Positions 26,333-35,822 of a DNA stretch of 64,000 nt are shown piece by piece. The DNA is from Streptomyces sp. NBC_00335 (GTDB lineage Bacteria; Actinomycetota; Actinomycetes; Streptomycetales; Streptomycetaceae), in the NCBI RefSeq assembly GCF_036127095.1, contig NZ_CP108006.1, positions 6,005,501 to 6,069,500 on the forward strand, in the 5' to 3' direction. Under the pieces are notes generated by a model, which ran no database searches, was not told the DNA's origin, and was given only the letters and a program-made list of their open reading frames with translations. How positions within the stretch are numbered: position 1 is the first letter of the stretch; every line of letters starts with the position of its first letter. Position numbers and translations under genes: made by a program.

Positions 26333-27343
26333 CTAGCTGTTCAGCTCCGCCAGGACCCGCAGGGTGTGGGGGTCGGGGGCGGTCAGGAGCAGGTCGGTCA
26401 CCGGGCCCTTGCGCCACAGCTCCAGGCGCTCGGCGATCCGCTCCCGCGGTCCGACCAGGGAGATCTCGTCCGCGAAGGCGTCCGGGACGGCCATGACGGC
26501 CTCTTCCTTGCGCCCGGCCAGGAACAGCTCCTGGATCCGGTGCGCCTCCTCCTCGTAGCCCATCCGCCCCATGAGGTCGGCGTGGAAGTTGCGTGCCGCG
26601 TGGCCCATCCCGCCGATGTAGAAGCCGAGCATCGCCTTCACCGGGAGCAGCCCCTCCGCGACGTCGTCGCAGACCTTCGCCCTGGCCATCGGGGCGATCA
26701 TGAACCCCTCGGGGAGCTCGGAGAGCGAGGCCTGGTAGACGTCCGTGCGGGTCGGCGACCAGTAGAGGGGGAGCCAGCCGTCCGCGATGCGGGTGGTCTG
26801 GGCGATGTTCTTCGGGCCCTCCGCGCCGAGCAGGATCGGCAGGTCCGCCCGCAGCGGGTGGGTGATGGGCTTGAGGGGCTTGCCGATGCCGGTGCCGTCC
26901 GCGCCCCGGTACGGGTGGCTGTGGAAGCGGCCGTCCAGTGCGACCGGGGCCTCGCGGCGCAGCACCTGGCGGATGACGTCCACGTACTCCCGGGTCGCCG
27001 TCAGGGGGCTGGAGGGGAAGGGGCGCCCGTACCAGCCCTCGACCACCTGCGGGCCGGACAGGCCGAGGCCCAGCATCATCCGGCCGCCGGACAGGTGGTC
27101 CAGGGTCAGGGCCTGCATGGCGGTGGCGGTCGGGGTGCGGGCGGCCATCTGCGCGATGGCGGTGCCCAGGCGGATCCGCGAGGTGTGCGCGGCGATCCAG
27201 GTGAGCGGGGTGAAGGCGTCCGAGCCCCAGGCCTCGGCCGTCCACACGGAGTCGTAGCCGAGGTTCTCGGCTTCGGCGGCGAGGTCGAGGTGGTCCGGGT
27301 TGGGGCCGCGGCCCCAGTAGCCGAGTGCGAGTCCGAGGCGCAT
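26333..27343 (-). CDS. F420-dependent LLM-class oxidoreductase, Rv3520c-like
   Basis: 336 residues, luciferase-like monooxygenase fold. MRLGLALGYWGRGPNPDHLDLAAEAENLGYDSVWTAEAWGSDAFTPL, LDHLSGGRMMLGLGLSGPQVVEGWYG and ILLGAEGPKNIAQTTRIADGWLP match mycobacterial Rv3520c closely. Rv3520c is a member of the KstR regulon, but its exact reaction is not established. ATG 27343 is preceded by GAGGGGACCGTCAC. A TCTGAC-N5-GTCAGG repeat is 21 bases upstream, linking it to the P450, FadE34-like and MaoC promoters. Confidence 0.85.
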   Translation of the reverse strand: MRLGLALGYWGRGPNPDHLDLAAEAENLGYDSVWTAEAWGSDAFTPLTWIAAHTSRIRLGTAIAQMAARTPTATAMQALTLDHLSGGRMMLGLGLSGPQVVEGWYGRPFPSSPLTATREYVDVIRQVLRREAPVALDGRFHSHPYRGADGTGIGKPLKPITHPLRADLPILLGAEGPKNIAQTTRIADGWLPLYWSPTRTDVYQASLSELPEGFMIAPMARAKVCDDVAEGLLPVKAMLGFYIGGMGHAARNFHADLMGRMGYEEEAHRIQELFLAGRKEEAVMAVPDAFADEISLVGPRERIAERLELWRKGPVTDLLLTAPDPHTLRVLAELNS

Positions 27344-27363
27344 GTGACGGTCCCCTCCACGAA

Positions 27364-27380
27364 TCTGACGATGCGTCAGG
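27364..27380. promoter_or_regulatory. TCTGAC-N5-GTCAGG operator-like repeat
   Basis: TCTGACGATGCGTCAGG, 21 bases upstream of the F420-oxidoreductase start; same spacing as the sites at 2992, 35780 and 43466. Confidence 0.5.
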
Positions 27381-27393
27381 TGACTGTAGGGCA

Positions 27394-27425
27394 ACGGCCC
27401 CCCGCCCGGAAGGGCGGGGGGCCGT
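27394..27425 (-). terminator. Hairpin terminator
   Basis: ACGGCCCCCCGCCC pairs with GGGCGGGGGGCCGT around a GGAA loop, just after the stop of the DUF5336-like gene. Confidence 0.8.
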
Positions 27426-27449
27426 CGTGACGTCTGCGGGCTCGCGGGA

Positions 27450-28268
27450 TCAGCCGCGCTGGATGCCCGAGGTGTCGTTCAGGACGCCGCGGCGGCCGTC
27501 CTGGGTCTGGGCGATGAGGGTGGCCGGACCGCGCTGCTCCACGGCCAGGTACCAGGTGCCGGGCGCGAGCTCCGCGATCGGGGCGGGGTTGCCGTCCTCG
27601 GCGAAGAGCGGACGGGCCACCGGAACGGCGAACCAGAACGGAGTGAAGTCCGCCGCCGGGGCCGGCTGCGGGGCCGCGTCCTGCGGGGTCTGGGGCTGCT
27701 CGTTGCCGCCGCCGTAGGGCGGGGCCGGCTGCGGGGCGGCCCCGTACGGCTGCGGCTCCTGGCCGCCCGGGTACCCGTACCCGGCACCCGGCTGCTGCGG
27801 CTGGCCGCCGTACGGCGGGACGGGGGCGACGGCGGGCTTCGGGTCCGGGATCAGCTGCCCGGCGAGCGCGGGCACCTTCGGCCCGAAGAGGGTCACGCCG
27901 GCCAGCACGGCCGTGGCGAGGAAGCCGATGACGGCGCCCGCGCCCAGGTCGGCCCCGGTCGGGCAGGTGATCAGGGCCCAGAGCGCGGACCAGGCCGCCG
28001 CGACGGAGAGCACCGTGCCCCAGGCCTGGAAGGGCAGGCCCAGGAGCTGGCGCCCGGCGGGCTGCAGGCGGGCCGTGACGAGCAGGCCGACGGCGATGAA
28101 CGCGAGCAGGAAGATGCTCGGCAGCGCCAGGTGGAACACGTCGGTGTCCCATGCGCTCGGTGCGTCGACGCCGGGCGCGGAATAGAAATCGAGGAACGAG
28201 GCGATGAACAGCAGCACCGCTGCTCCGATCACCACGCCGTCGCCTCGAGTGAGGGATCGGATGTTCAC
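27450..28268 (-). CDS. DUF5336-type membrane protein with Pro/Gln-rich tail
   Basis: 272 residues. Four membrane helices in the first 130 residues (VVIGAAVLLFIASFLDFY, LPSIFLLAFIAVGLLVTA, AWGTVLSVAAAWSALWALI, VIGFLATAVLAGVTLFG), then a Pro/Gly/Gln/Tyr-rich linker (PPYGGQPQQPGAGYGYPGG) and a C-terminal module ending GTWYLAVEQRGPATLIAQTQDGRRGVLNDTSGI. The layout fits the actinobacterial DUF5336 group. Role unknown. Downstream of the amidase gene in the same orientation, 150 bases apart. Confidence 0.7.
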   Translation of the reverse strand: MNIRSLTRGDGVVIGAAVLLFIASFLDFYSAPGVDAPSAWDTDVFHLALPSIFLLAFIAVGLLVTARLQPAGRQLLGLPFQAWGTVLSVAAAWSALWALITCPTGADLGAGAVIGFLATAVLAGVTLFGPKVPALAGQLIPDPKPAVAPVPPYGGQPQQPGAGYGYPGGQEPQPYGAAPQPAPPYGGGNEQPQTPQDAAPQPAPAADFTPFWFAVPVARPLFAEDGNPAPIAELAPGTWYLAVEQRGPATLIAQTQDGRRGVLNDTSGIQRG

Positions 28269-28416
28269 GTCTTAGGTGTCCTTCTCGGTCTCGTCGTCTC
28301 GTGGTGCGTGGGTGCCCGCCGTGACGCAGGGGGGCGGGCGGCACCATGGTACGGAGCTTTGCCGCGGCCGAGAGGATCGGGGCTGCGGGCCGTCCGGAGG
28401 GACGGTCCTGGTGGCC

Positions 28417-29409
28417 CTACCCGCCGAGGAAGCCGACGATGCCGTCCGCGATGCCCTGGGCCGCTTTCTGGCGCCACTCCGGACTCGACAGCTGCGCCGC
28501 GTCCTTGGCATCACGCATGTTGCCGCATTCGATGAACACCTTGGGCCTGGTCGAGAGGTTCAGTCCGCCCAGATCGTCGCGGACGACCAATCCGGTACCG
28601 CTGCCGAGGTAGTTGGCGGGCGCGGAACCGGTGGTCCGGGCGAAGTTCCCGGCGATCCGCTCGCCGAGCCGCCGGGACGGTTCGATGATCTTCGCGGTGT
28701 CGGCGCCGCCGCCCTTGACCTTGGCGGGGAGGATGACGTGGAAACCGCGGCTGCCGGACGAGACCCCGTCCGCGTGGACGGAGACCACGGCGTCGGCGGC
28801 GGCCTCGTTGCCGATGCGGGCGCGCTCGTCGATGCACGGGCCGAAGGGGCGTTCCTTGCCGGCCTCGTGGGTGAGGACCACCTTGAGGCCCTTGGCCTCC
28901 AGGACGGTGCGCAGGCGCCGGGACACGTCCATGCTGAACTCGGCTTCCATGTAGCCGGAGTTGGTGGTCGTGCCGGTGGTGTCGCACTCCTTGCGGTTGG
29001 TGCCGATGTCCACCTGGCGGTTGATCTCGGTGGTGTGCTTGAAGTTGCCCGTGTTGTGGCCGGGGTCGATGACGACGGTGCGGCCGGCGAGGCCCTTGGC
29101 GGCGGCGGGGCTCGGGGAGGTGCCCGGGGCCCCGGAGGGGGCGGCGCTCGCGCCCGGTGCGGGGGTCGGCGCGGCCGACGCGGAAGATGCCGCCGCCGAC
29201 GCCGCCAGCGGCATCACGATCCGGGGCGGCCGCGAGTCGTCGCCCGCGCCCCCGCTCAGCACCTCGGTCAGTACCCACCCGGCCAGAGCGGCCGGGGCGA
29301 TGGCGGCCACCGCGACGACCAGGGTCGACCGGCGGGCGTACCAGGGCCGGTCCGGACTGATGGACGTCGAGGACTCGGGAAGCGGCGGGGAGCTTTCGTC
29401 GTAGCGCAC
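28417..29409 (-). CDS. N-acetylmuramoyl-L-alanine amidase (Amidase_3)
   Basis: 330 residues. A short cytoplasmic start, one membrane helix (LVVAVAAIAPAALAGWVLTEVL), a Pro/Ala/Ser linker, then the zinc amidase domain: VVIDPGHN (first His), GYMEAEFSMDVSRRL (Glu), AVVSVHADG (third His) and KVFIECGNMRDAKDA (catalytic Glu). It cleaves the bond between MurNAc and the stem peptide outside the cell. Full-length for the family. Confidence 0.9.
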   Translation of the reverse strand: MRYDESSPPLPESSTSISPDRPWYARRSTLVVAVAAIAPAALAGWVLTEVLSGGAGDDSRPPRIVMPLAASAAASSASAAPTPAPGASAAPSGAPGTSPSPAAAKGLAGRTVVIDPGHNTGNFKHTTEINRQVDIGTNRKECDTTGTTTNSGYMEAEFSMDVSRRLRTVLEAKGLKVVLTHEAGKERPFGPCIDERARIGNEAAADAVVSVHADGVSSGSRGFHVILPAKVKGGGADTAKIIEPSRRLGERIAGNFARTTGSAPANYLGSGTGLVVRDDLGGLNLSTRPKVFIECGNMRDAKDAAQLSSPEWRQKAAQGIADGIVGFLGG

Positions 29410-29540
29410 CTGGCGATGCTAGACCGGCGGTCGGTCGGCCGTACGGACCCTGGGCCATCCGGGGGCGCGGTGAGGTTATATGCCGGGGGCGGGGATGCGG
29501 CGCGGGGCCGCACCCCCGGGGCCGGGCCCGGTGCCGGGGG

Positions 29541-30182
29541 TCAGATGCCCTCGCCCGTGCGGCGCAGGACGCGCAGGGAGTCGGTCACCGAGACCTCCTC
29601 GAAGGCGCCCGAGGCCAGGGCGCGCAGGTAGATCCGGTACGGGGCCTGGCCGCCGTCGGCCGGGTCGGGGAACACGTCGTGGATCACCAGCGTGCCGCCC
29701 TCGGCGACGTGCGGGGCCCAGCCCTCGTAGTCGCCCGTGGCGTGCTCGTCGGTGTGGCCGCCGTCGATGAAGACCAGGCCGAGCTTGCCGCCCCAGGCCG
29801 CGGCGACCTTCGGGGAGCGGCCGACGATCGCGATGACGTGGTCCTCCAGGCCGGCCTTGTGCAGGGTCCGGCGGAAGGTGGGCAGGGTGTCCATCAGCCC
29901 GACCTCGGGGTCGACGACGCTCGGGTCGTGGTACTCCCAGCCGGGCTGCTGCTCCTCGCTGCCCCGGTGGTGGTCCACGGTGAGCGCGCTCACCCCCGCC
30001 TCGCGGGCGGCGTCGGCGAGCAGGATCGTGGAGCGCCCGCAGTAGGTGCCGACCTCCAGCAACGGCAGCCCGAGCCGCGCCGCTTCGGCCGCCGCCGCGT
30101 ACAGGGCGAGCCCTTCCCCCACGGGCATGAACCCCTTGGCGGCCTCGAAGGCGGCGAGGGTCTCCGGCTTGGGGCTGGCCAT
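29541..30182 (-). CDS. Class I SAM-dependent methyltransferase (Methyltransf_24 type)
   Basis: 213 residues. Motif I LLEVGTYCGRSTILLADAARE is near residue 40, TVDHHRGSEEQQPGWEYHD follows, and GLVFIDGGHTDEHATGDYEGWAPHVAEGGTLVIHD is the conserved block of this group. The ATG at 30182 has AGGAGG seven bases upstream. Substrate unknown. No operon partner. Confidence 0.85.
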   Translation of the reverse strand: MASPKPETLAAFEAAKGFMPVGEGLALYAAAAEAARLGLPLLEVGTYCGRSTILLADAAREAGVSALTVDHHRGSEEQQPGWEYHDPSVVDPEVGLMDTLPTFRRTLHKAGLEDHVIAIVGRSPKVAAAWGGKLGLVFIDGGHTDEHATGDYEGWAPHVAEGGTLVIHDVFPDPADGGQAPYRIYLRALASGAFEEVSVTDSLRVLRRTGEGI

Positions 30183-30347
30183 GGTGTTCCTCCTGCGGGG
30201 TGGTCTGCGTACGGCGTACATCGGCGGCCCATGGTGCCTTACCCGCTGGTAGGACGCCATGCCCGGGGGTCTGGCCCGCTGTGCGGGGGCGGGCCGCGGC
30301 GGCGCACGGGTCGACATGAGCTGCCGTCCATCAACATCTCGACAGTT

Positions 30348-30365
30348 TTACTTGTCGTTCTGGCT
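30348..30365. promoter_or_regulatory. Inverted repeat CGACA-N8-TGTCG upstream of a hypothetical gene
   Basis: CGACAGTTTTACTTGTCG in an unusually AT-rich patch about 20-40 bases before the ATG at 30387. It may overlap the promoter. Regulator unknown. Confidence 0.35.
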
Positions 30366-30386
30366 GGTGGCAGGTAGACATGTCAC

Positions 30387-31010
30387 ATGGATGATTCGGT
30401 AGCGATCCCGACCCCCGACAGGAACGACGAGGACTTCTGGGCCGCCGTCATGAACCTCGTGGAGCCCGCCTGGAGCGAGCCCGCCGAGGACGAGGCGTTC
30501 GACATGGACGACCAGGTGCTCGACGCGGTCCGCCCACTGGCACGGCGCATCTCGACGCGCGCCCAGGCCTACCGGGCCGCCGGCAAGCCCTTCGACTCCG
30601 CCCTCATGGCCGCCCCCGACGTACAACTGGCCCTGCTGCGGGCGCTCTACGAAGCCAAGCGGTCCGTCGAGCGGATGGCGGAGAGCGCCGCGACCGTGGC
30701 CGGCCGCAGCGGAGCCAGCTACACGCAGCTCGGCGCGGCCTGGGGCGGCATCAAGCGGCAGTCCGCCCGCCTCAAGTGGCCCCACGCGGTGGCGAAGCGG
30801 TCCGCCAGCGAGTCCATCCCGCTGCGCTACGCCGGCGGTACCGCCGTCATCCACCACGACCCGGACGCCGACGCCTGGTGGTACACCGCCGTCGCCGCGG
30901 ACGGGCGGGAGGAGGAGTCGCAGGCCGTGCACCCCACGTACGCCGAGGCCATCGCCCGGGCGACCGAGTTCCTCCTGGGCCACGGCGGGCCCGACGGGCC
31001 GGGGGCCTGA
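30387..31010 (+). CDS. Hypothetical protein with a helical, possibly HTH-like centre
   Basis: 207 residues, acidic N-terminus (DRNDEDFWAAVMNLVEPAW), long helical middle (LLRALYEAKRSVERMAESAATVAGRSGASYTQLGAAWGGIKRQSARLKWP) that looks like a helix-turn-helix, and a C-terminal small beta unit (AVIHHDPDADAWWYTAVAADG). No signal peptide. Family not recognised. Starts within 25 bases of an inverted repeat; no clear Shine-Dalgarno, so it may be leaderless or nearly so. Confidence 0.7.
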   Translation: MDDSVAIPTPDRNDEDFWAAVMNLVEPAWSEPAEDEAFDMDDQVLDAVRPLARRISTRAQAYRAAGKPFDSALMAAPDVQLALLRALYEAKRSVERMAESAATVAGRSGASYTQLGAAWGGIKRQSARLKWPHAVAKRSASESIPLRYAGGTAVIHHDPDADAWWYTAVAADGREEESQAVHPTYAEAIARATEFLLGHGGPDGPGA

Positions 31011-31138
31011 GGGCGCGGGCGCCGCTCGCTCAGTACCCCCTGACGAGGAGGCCGGCACGGCCGTCCGGAGGGAGGCCGCGGAGGCCTTCGGGTACGAGAA
31101 CTCCTTGCGGGCGGGGCGCGGCGGGGAACGGAGGCAGG

Positions 31139-31720
31139 CTAGGGCCTGTCGTCACCGATCCCGGGGCCAGACACCAGGCCGGTGGCGGCCAGGATCGCTT
31201 CGACCGTCTCCTCGACCGTCTGCCCGGCGTTGTCGATCCACGTTCCCTCCTGCCCGATTTCGGAGCGCATCGCCCCGTCCAGCGGGGACCAGTCCACGGC
31301 AAGGGCCTTCTCGCGGGCCTGGTTGCGCTGCCACGCGACCTCCGGGCCCGGGGCCAGTACGACGACGTGCAGCGGCACCGCCGTCAGCGTCGTGCGGTAG
31401 AAGTCGAGGTGGGAACGGCGGACGACGACGTCGTCGAGCACCGGGACGAAACCGGCCCGGGCGAAGCTGTCCGCCAGCAGGCAGGCGTTGCGGGCCCGCA
31501 GGAAGATCTGCCGGTCGGCCTCCGGGTTCGCGGCCGGGGACGGCCACTGCCCGCCATTGACGATCATGTCCTGGAGTGCGTCCACCTCCACCCGGGCCGA
31601 CATCCGCAGCCGCGCGGCCAGCGCCCCGGCCACCGTGGACTTCCCGCTCCCGGGGATGCCGGTCAGGAGGACTGCTGCCGCGGCCGGTTCGCGGTCGACG
31701 GGTATGAGGGACAGGGTCAT
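31139..31720 (-). CDS. P-loop nucleoside/phosphotransferase-like kinase
   Basis: 193 residues. Walker A GIPGSGKSTVAGALAARL near residue 20, then VEVDALQDMIVNGGQWP, a lid-like region and PLHVVVLAPGPEVAWQRN. It resembles the AAA_33/chloramphenicol-phosphotransferase-like P-loop kinases. Substrate unknown. ATG 31720 has GGAG upstream; the frame extends to 31777. Confidence 0.78.
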   Translation of the reverse strand: MTLSLIPVDREPAAAAVLLTGIPGSGKSTVAGALAARLRMSARVEVDALQDMIVNGGQWPSPAANPEADRQIFLRARNACLLADSFARAGFVPVLDDVVVRRSHLDFYRTTLTAVPLHVVVLAPGPEVAWQRNQAREKALAVDWSPLDGAMRSEIGQEGTWIDNAGQTVEETVEAILAATGLVSGPGIGDDRP

Positions 31721-31813
31721 GGGAGCTCTCCGGGCGATCACTGGGGGCGAGGTCCGTTTCCCGGCCCCTTCGGCCATTCTCGCAATCCATGATCGGGACG
31801 GGCCCGGCCAGGC

Positions 31814-32698
31814 CTATCCCGCGGCCGTGAGGAGGGCCGCCAGGCGGGCCGCGTGCGGTGTCGGGTCCGCCGGGTGGAGGAGTTCCGTGCGGTGGAGCAG
31901 CCGCGGGGCGGCGACCGGGACCGCCCTGGTGCCGGGGAAGGCGGCGGCCAGGGAGAGGGGGAGGGCGGTCAGACCGTGCCCGGCGGCGGCCAGCGCGGCC
32001 AGCGCGTGCGGGTCCGTGCCGTGGTGGCGGATCCGCGGGTGGAAGCCGGGGCTGTGGCTGACCTCGCGGAGCCGGGCGAGGGGGACCGCCGTGTCGGGGG
32101 CGTCGATCCACTGCGCCTGCGCGAGGTCGGGCAGCCGGACCGAACTGCGCCGCGCCAGGGGGTGGTCGTGGGGGAAGAGCACGGCCAGGGGCTCCTCGGC
32201 GACGGCGAGGGTGACCGTGGGGCCGAGGTCCGGCAGCGGGAGGGGGTCGCTGGGCGCGGCCACTCCGTCCACGAGGCCGAGGTCGGCGCGGGCGGTCAGT
32301 ACCTCCTCGACCACCGCGTCCCGGCCCAGGACGTGCAGGTCGGCCTCCACCGGCCCCGCGGCGCGCAGCCGGGCCAGGGCCCGCGCGAGCGCCGGGCCGA
32401 AGGCCGCGGGGGAACAGGCCAGCGTCAGCCGGGCGCCGGGGGCCCGGTGCAGGCGGGCGATGTCGGCGCGGGCCGCGTCCAGGCGCAGGAGGAGCGCGGG
32501 GGCGTGTTCCATCAGCCGGACCCCCGCCTCGGTGGGGGCGACGGGCCGGCGCTCGACCAGCCTGGCGCCCAAGTCGGCTTCGAGCGCCGCGATGTGCTGC
32601 GAGACGGCCGACTGCGTGTAGCCGAGGACCGAGGCGGCGGTGGAGAAGGAGCGGTGTTCGAGGACCGCGACGAAGGTGCGCAGCAGATGCGGATCCAT
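31814..32698 (-). CDS. LysR-family transcriptional regulator
   Basis: 294 residues. N-terminal winged HTH: LLRTFVAVLEHRSFSTAASVLGYTQSAVSQHIAALEADLGARLVER, the standard LysR signature. The effector-binding domain follows from about residue 90 (LTLACSPAAFGPALARALARL). It is divergent from the glutamine amidotransferase-like gene, only about 75 bases apart, so that gene is the likely target. Two ATGs (32704, 32698) are possible; I chose the second, which matches usual LysR starts. Confidence 0.88.
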   Translation of the reverse strand: MDPHLLRTFVAVLEHRSFSTAASVLGYTQSAVSQHIAALEADLGARLVERRPVAPTEAGVRLMEHAPALLLRLDAARADIARLHRAPGARLTLACSPAAFGPALARALARLRAAGPVEADLHVLGRDAVVEEVLTARADLGLVDGVAAPSDPLPLPDLGPTVTLAVAEEPLAVLFPHDHPLARRSSVRLPDLAQAQWIDAPDTAVPLARLREVSHSPGFHPRIRHHGTDPHALAALAAAGHGLTALPLSLAAAFPGTRAVPVAAPRLLHRTELLHPADPTPHAARLAALLTAAG

Positions 32699-32775
32699 GC
32701 GCATCAGTATCGCTTATGCGGGTAGTGCGGATCATCGTTGGACGTGATGGGCCGGCGGCTCGGAGGATGGCCGTC

Positions 32776-33513
32776 ATGAACGCGAACCACATCTCCGAAC
32801 CGGCCGCACCCACCGCCCGCATCGCTCTGATCGCTGACCGTTCCGACGCCGTACGCTCCCACGCCCGCGTCCCCGGCCTGCTGGAGGCGCTGCGCCTGCG
32901 CGAGGGCCTGGACCTGGACGCCTACTGGATCCCCACCGAGGAAGCCGGTGAGGGCATGGACGGGTTCGACGCCGTCTGGGTCCTGCCCGGCAGCCCCTAC
33001 CGCAGCGAGAGCGGGGTGCTCACGGCGATCCGGGACGCCCGCGAGAACGGCATCCCCTTCCTCGGCACCTGCGGCGGCTTCCAGCACGCCCTGCTGGAGT
33101 TCGCCCGTACGGTCTGCGGCCTCGACCGGGCCGCCCACGCCGAGAACGACCCGGCGACGGCCGAGTCGGACGCGGTGGTCGTCCCGCTGGCCTGCTCGCT
33201 CGTGGGCCACGAGGGGACCGTACGGGTCACCCCCGGCTCCCGCGCCGCCCGGCTGCTCGGCGCGGACCGCACGCAGGCCCGGTACCACTGCAACTACGGC
33301 CCCAACCCGCTCCACTTGGACCTGCTGCGGGCGCACGGCATGACCTTCACGGGCGCCGACGAATCCGGCGACATCCGCATCGCCGAACTGGCCGAGCACC
33401 CCTTCTTCCTGGCCACCCTCTTCCAGCCCGAACTGGACGGCGACGGCACCCGCGCCCACCCGCTCGTCGCAGGCCTGGCGGCGGCCGCCGCCGAACACGC
33501 GCGGAGCCGCTAG
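32776..33513 (+). CDS. CTP-synthase-related class I glutamine amidotransferase-like protein
   Basis: About 245 residues. RIALIADRSDAVRSHARVPGLLEAL, VWVLPGSPYRSESGVL and the nucleophile elbow FLGTCGGFQHALLEFAR (Cys about 105) followed by YHCNYGP and a late FQPELD are those of the stand-alone C-terminal domain of CTP synthase. The final His-x-Glu is less clear (FQPELDG). ATG 32776 has GGAGG nine bases upstream. Probably controlled by the divergent LysR protein. Confidence 0.8.
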   Translation: MNANHISEPAAPTARIALIADRSDAVRSHARVPGLLEALRLREGLDLDAYWIPTEEAGEGMDGFDAVWVLPGSPYRSESGVLTAIRDARENGIPFLGTCGGFQHALLEFARTVCGLDRAAHAENDPATAESDAVVVPLACSLVGHEGTVRVTPGSRAARLLGADRTQARYHCNYGPNPLHLDLLRAHGMTFTGADESGDIRIAELAEHPFFLATLFQPELDGDGTRAHPLVAGLAAAAAEHARSR

Positions 33514-33708
33514 CCGCCGGCCGCCGGCCGCGGGGGCCGGGGCTCTGGTCGAAGCTCTTGGGCGACTCCTCCGGCAGCGGACCGTCCGGATTCCTCGCAG
33601 TCGCCCGACCTCGCCTTCGAGGCTCAGGTGAACTGGCTCTACCCTGAGCCGAGTTCGACGGGACGGGCCGACCGGCCGCCCGCAGTGGATCACCGGGGGA
33701 CGGGCAGC

Positions 33709-35700
33709 ATGGGCAGCGGGACCGGCAAGGGGCAGGGCGGCGGCAGTGATGACAACGTCGACGGCGGCATAAAGCCGCTCTTGGCGGGGGATCCGAGCCG
33801 GATCGGGCCGTACCTGCTGCTCGGGCGCCTCGGCGCCGGCGGGATGGGCCGGGTGTTCCTGGCCCGGTCCGAAGGCGGGCGTACGGTCGCGGTGAAGGTG
33901 GTGCACGAGGAGCACGTGGCCGACGCGCAGTTCCGGGCCCGCTTCCGCCGCGAGATCGACGCCGCCCGGAAGGTGGGCGAGCGGTACACCGCACCCGTCC
34001 TGGACGCGGACCCCGACGCCGAACGGCCCTGGGTGGCGACCGGATACGTACCGGGACTCTCGCTGGAGCAGATCGTTCGCCGGCACGGTCCCCTGCCCCT
34101 GGACTCCGTACACGCCCTCGCGGACGGGCTGCTGCACGCGCTCGAGGACATCCACACCGCCGGGATCGTGCACCGCGACCTCAAGCCGTCGAACGTGATG
34201 CTGACCGTCGAGGGCAGCCGGGTCATCGACTTCGGGATCTCGCGGGCCCTGGAGACCTCCGTCGAATCGCTGCTCACCAGCACCGGCATGGTCGTCGGTT
34301 CGCCCGGGTTCATGTCGCCCGAGCAGGTGCGCGGGCAGCGGGCCGGGGCGAAGAGCGACGTGTTCACGCTCGGCTGTGTCCTGATGTACGCGGTCACGGG
34401 CGAGCTGCCCTTCGGGCACGGGGCCAGCAACCAGCACGCGGTGATGTTCCAGATCGTGGAGGGCGAACCGGCCCTGGAACGGGTGGCGGACGCCTCGCTG
34501 CGCGCGCTCATCGGCCGCTGCCTGGTCAAGGGCGTCGAGGAACGGCCGGGCGTGGACGAGCTGCTGGCGGATCCGGATCGGGTCCGCCCGGCGGTGCGCG
34601 GCGGTGCGTGGCTGCCGCCCGAGGTGGTGGAGCGGCTGGCCCGGCAGGCGGCGCGGCTGCTCGACGCGGAGGCGGTGCCGGTGGAGGTGCCGGGTCCGGA
34701 GTCCGTGTCCGCGCCCCTGGGGGACGGGGGAGCGGGGGGTGCGCAGACCCCCGACCGGGGCACGCTCGGGCTGCGGCCGGGGTCGGGAGGGGCTGGTGGG
34801 TCCGGTGGGGCCGGCGAGCAGGTCGTCGGGGTCGTTGAGCCGACGGGCGGGTCGGCGGCCGGTCCGGCCACGGCCGGCGGTACGGCGGACCGCGAGCAGC
34901 GCCGGGCGCGGCGGCGGCTGACCGTAGCCGTACCGGCCGTCCTGGTGCTCACCGTCGGCGGGGGCACGGTGGCCCTGCTCCAGCCGTTCGGCGGCGGCGG
35001 AGGGTCGCAGGCCGCGCCCCCGGCGAGCAGCGCGCCCCTGACGCCCGGCGCTTCCGCGGGCTCCCCTTCGGCGGCGAGCGGTTCGCCGGCCTCCGGCGCA
35101 CCGAACTCCGAGAGCCCGCAGGCCCCCCAGAGCCCGCCCGCGCCGGTGCCGGACGGCCAGGCCGTCGCCGGACAGGGCGCGGCGGCGGGCGCGGGGACCC
35201 CCGGCGGGGGCTCCGGCACCCCGGGCGGCAGCAGCGCGACCCAGGGCGGCGGCGGGGGTCCGGCCGGCGGCGGCACCGGTACAGGAACCAGCCCGAGCGC
35301 CACCCCCGGGGGCTCGGGCTCGCCGAGCGGTGGCGGATCACCCGGCGGCGGCGGCTCCGGCGGCAACGACACGGTCCCCGCGTACTTCGCCGGGACCTGG
35401 ACCTACAAGGGCGACTTCAACATCGGCCAGCCGGGGACGGTGATCATCACCCGGTCCGGGGCGGTCCGCCTGATCAACGAGTCCCAGACGGGCCACTGCG
35501 AGAACATCGCCAAGGTGACCTCGCTGGCCTCCGGCGGGACCCGGATCAACATCGGCGCGGCGGCGGTGGACAAGTCCAAGTCCACCGGCCAGTTCTGCGG
35601 GGTCCTGGACCCCTCCTTCTTCACCAAGAGCCTGCCGGTCGGCCTCCAGCACAACGTGGGCCCCTCGCACGGCGAGGGCTACTACTACGAGAAGTCCTGA
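33709..35700 (+). CDS. Membrane Ser/Thr protein kinase with extracellular sensor domain
   Basis: 663 residues. Kinase domain about 30-300: [14 protein letters not shown] glycine loop, VAVKVV (Lys63), HRDLKPSN (Asp about 157), VIDFGIS and [12 protein letters not shown] Gly/Pro linker leads to a membrane helix ([19 protein letters not shown], about 407-426), a long Gly/Ser/Pro/Ala stalk and an extracellular domain of about 110 residues ([23 protein letters not shown]) with two Cys. It probably senses an outside signal and phosphorylates cytoplasmic targets. ATG 33709 follows GGGGGACGGGCAGC. Confidence 0.9.
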   Translation: MGSGTGKGQGGGSDDNVDGGIKPLLAGDPSRIGPYLLLGRLGAGGMGRVFLARSEGGRTVAVKVVHEEHVADAQFRARFRREIDAARKVGERYTAPVLDADPDAERPWVATGYVPGLSLEQIVRRHGPLPLDSVHALADGLLHALEDIHTAGIVHRDLKPSNVMLTVEGSRVIDFGISRALETSVESLLTSTGMVVGSPGFMSPEQVRGQRAGAKSDVFTLGCVLMYAVTGELPFGHGASNQHAVMFQIVEGEPALERVADASLRALIGRCLVKGVEERPGVDELLADPDRVRPAVRGGAWLPPEVVERLARQAARLLDAEAVPVEVPGPESVSAPLGDGGAGGAQTPDRGTLGLRPGSGGAGGSGGAGEQVVGVVEPTGGSAAGPATAGGTADREQRRARRRLTVAVPAVLVLTVGGGTVALLQPFGGGGGSQAAPPASSAPLTPGASAGSPSAASGSPASGAPNSESPQAPQSPPAPVPDGQAVAGQGAAAGAGTPGGGSGTPGGSSATQGGGGGPAGGGTGTGTSPSATPGGSGSPSGGGSPGGGGSGGNDTVPAYFAGTWTYKGDFNIGQPGTVIITRSGAVRLINESQTGHCENIAKVTSLASGGTRINIGAAAVDKSKSTGQFCGVLDPSFFTKSLPVGLQHNVGPSHGEGYYYEKS

Positions 35701-35763
35701 CGTCCGTGCTCGGCACGGCTTGAGATCCGGTCCGGACGGCAGGGCTGCGGCGGTCCGCAAAGC

Positions 35764-35811
35764 GAGAACACGTTTCAGTTCTGACCTTCCGTCAGAATGC
35801 AACGTGTTCTA
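35764..35811. promoter_or_regulatory. Two KstR-like boxes flanking a TCTGAC repeat, FadE34-like promoter
   Basis: GAGAACACGTTTCA (35764-35777, one mismatch) and TGCAACGTGTTCTA (35798-35811, perfect) flank TTCTGACCTTCCGTCAGAA (35779-35797). The perfect box ends 11 bases before the ATG, with a possible -10 TACTCT at 35810-35815 and no ribosome site, so the mRNA may be leaderless. Confidence 0.7.
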
Positions 35812-35822
35812 CTCTGCCGCGC

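Noticed and set aside
28276..29631. 451-codon plus-strand frame over the amidase
   Set aside because: Antisense shadow of a clear Amidase_3 gene.
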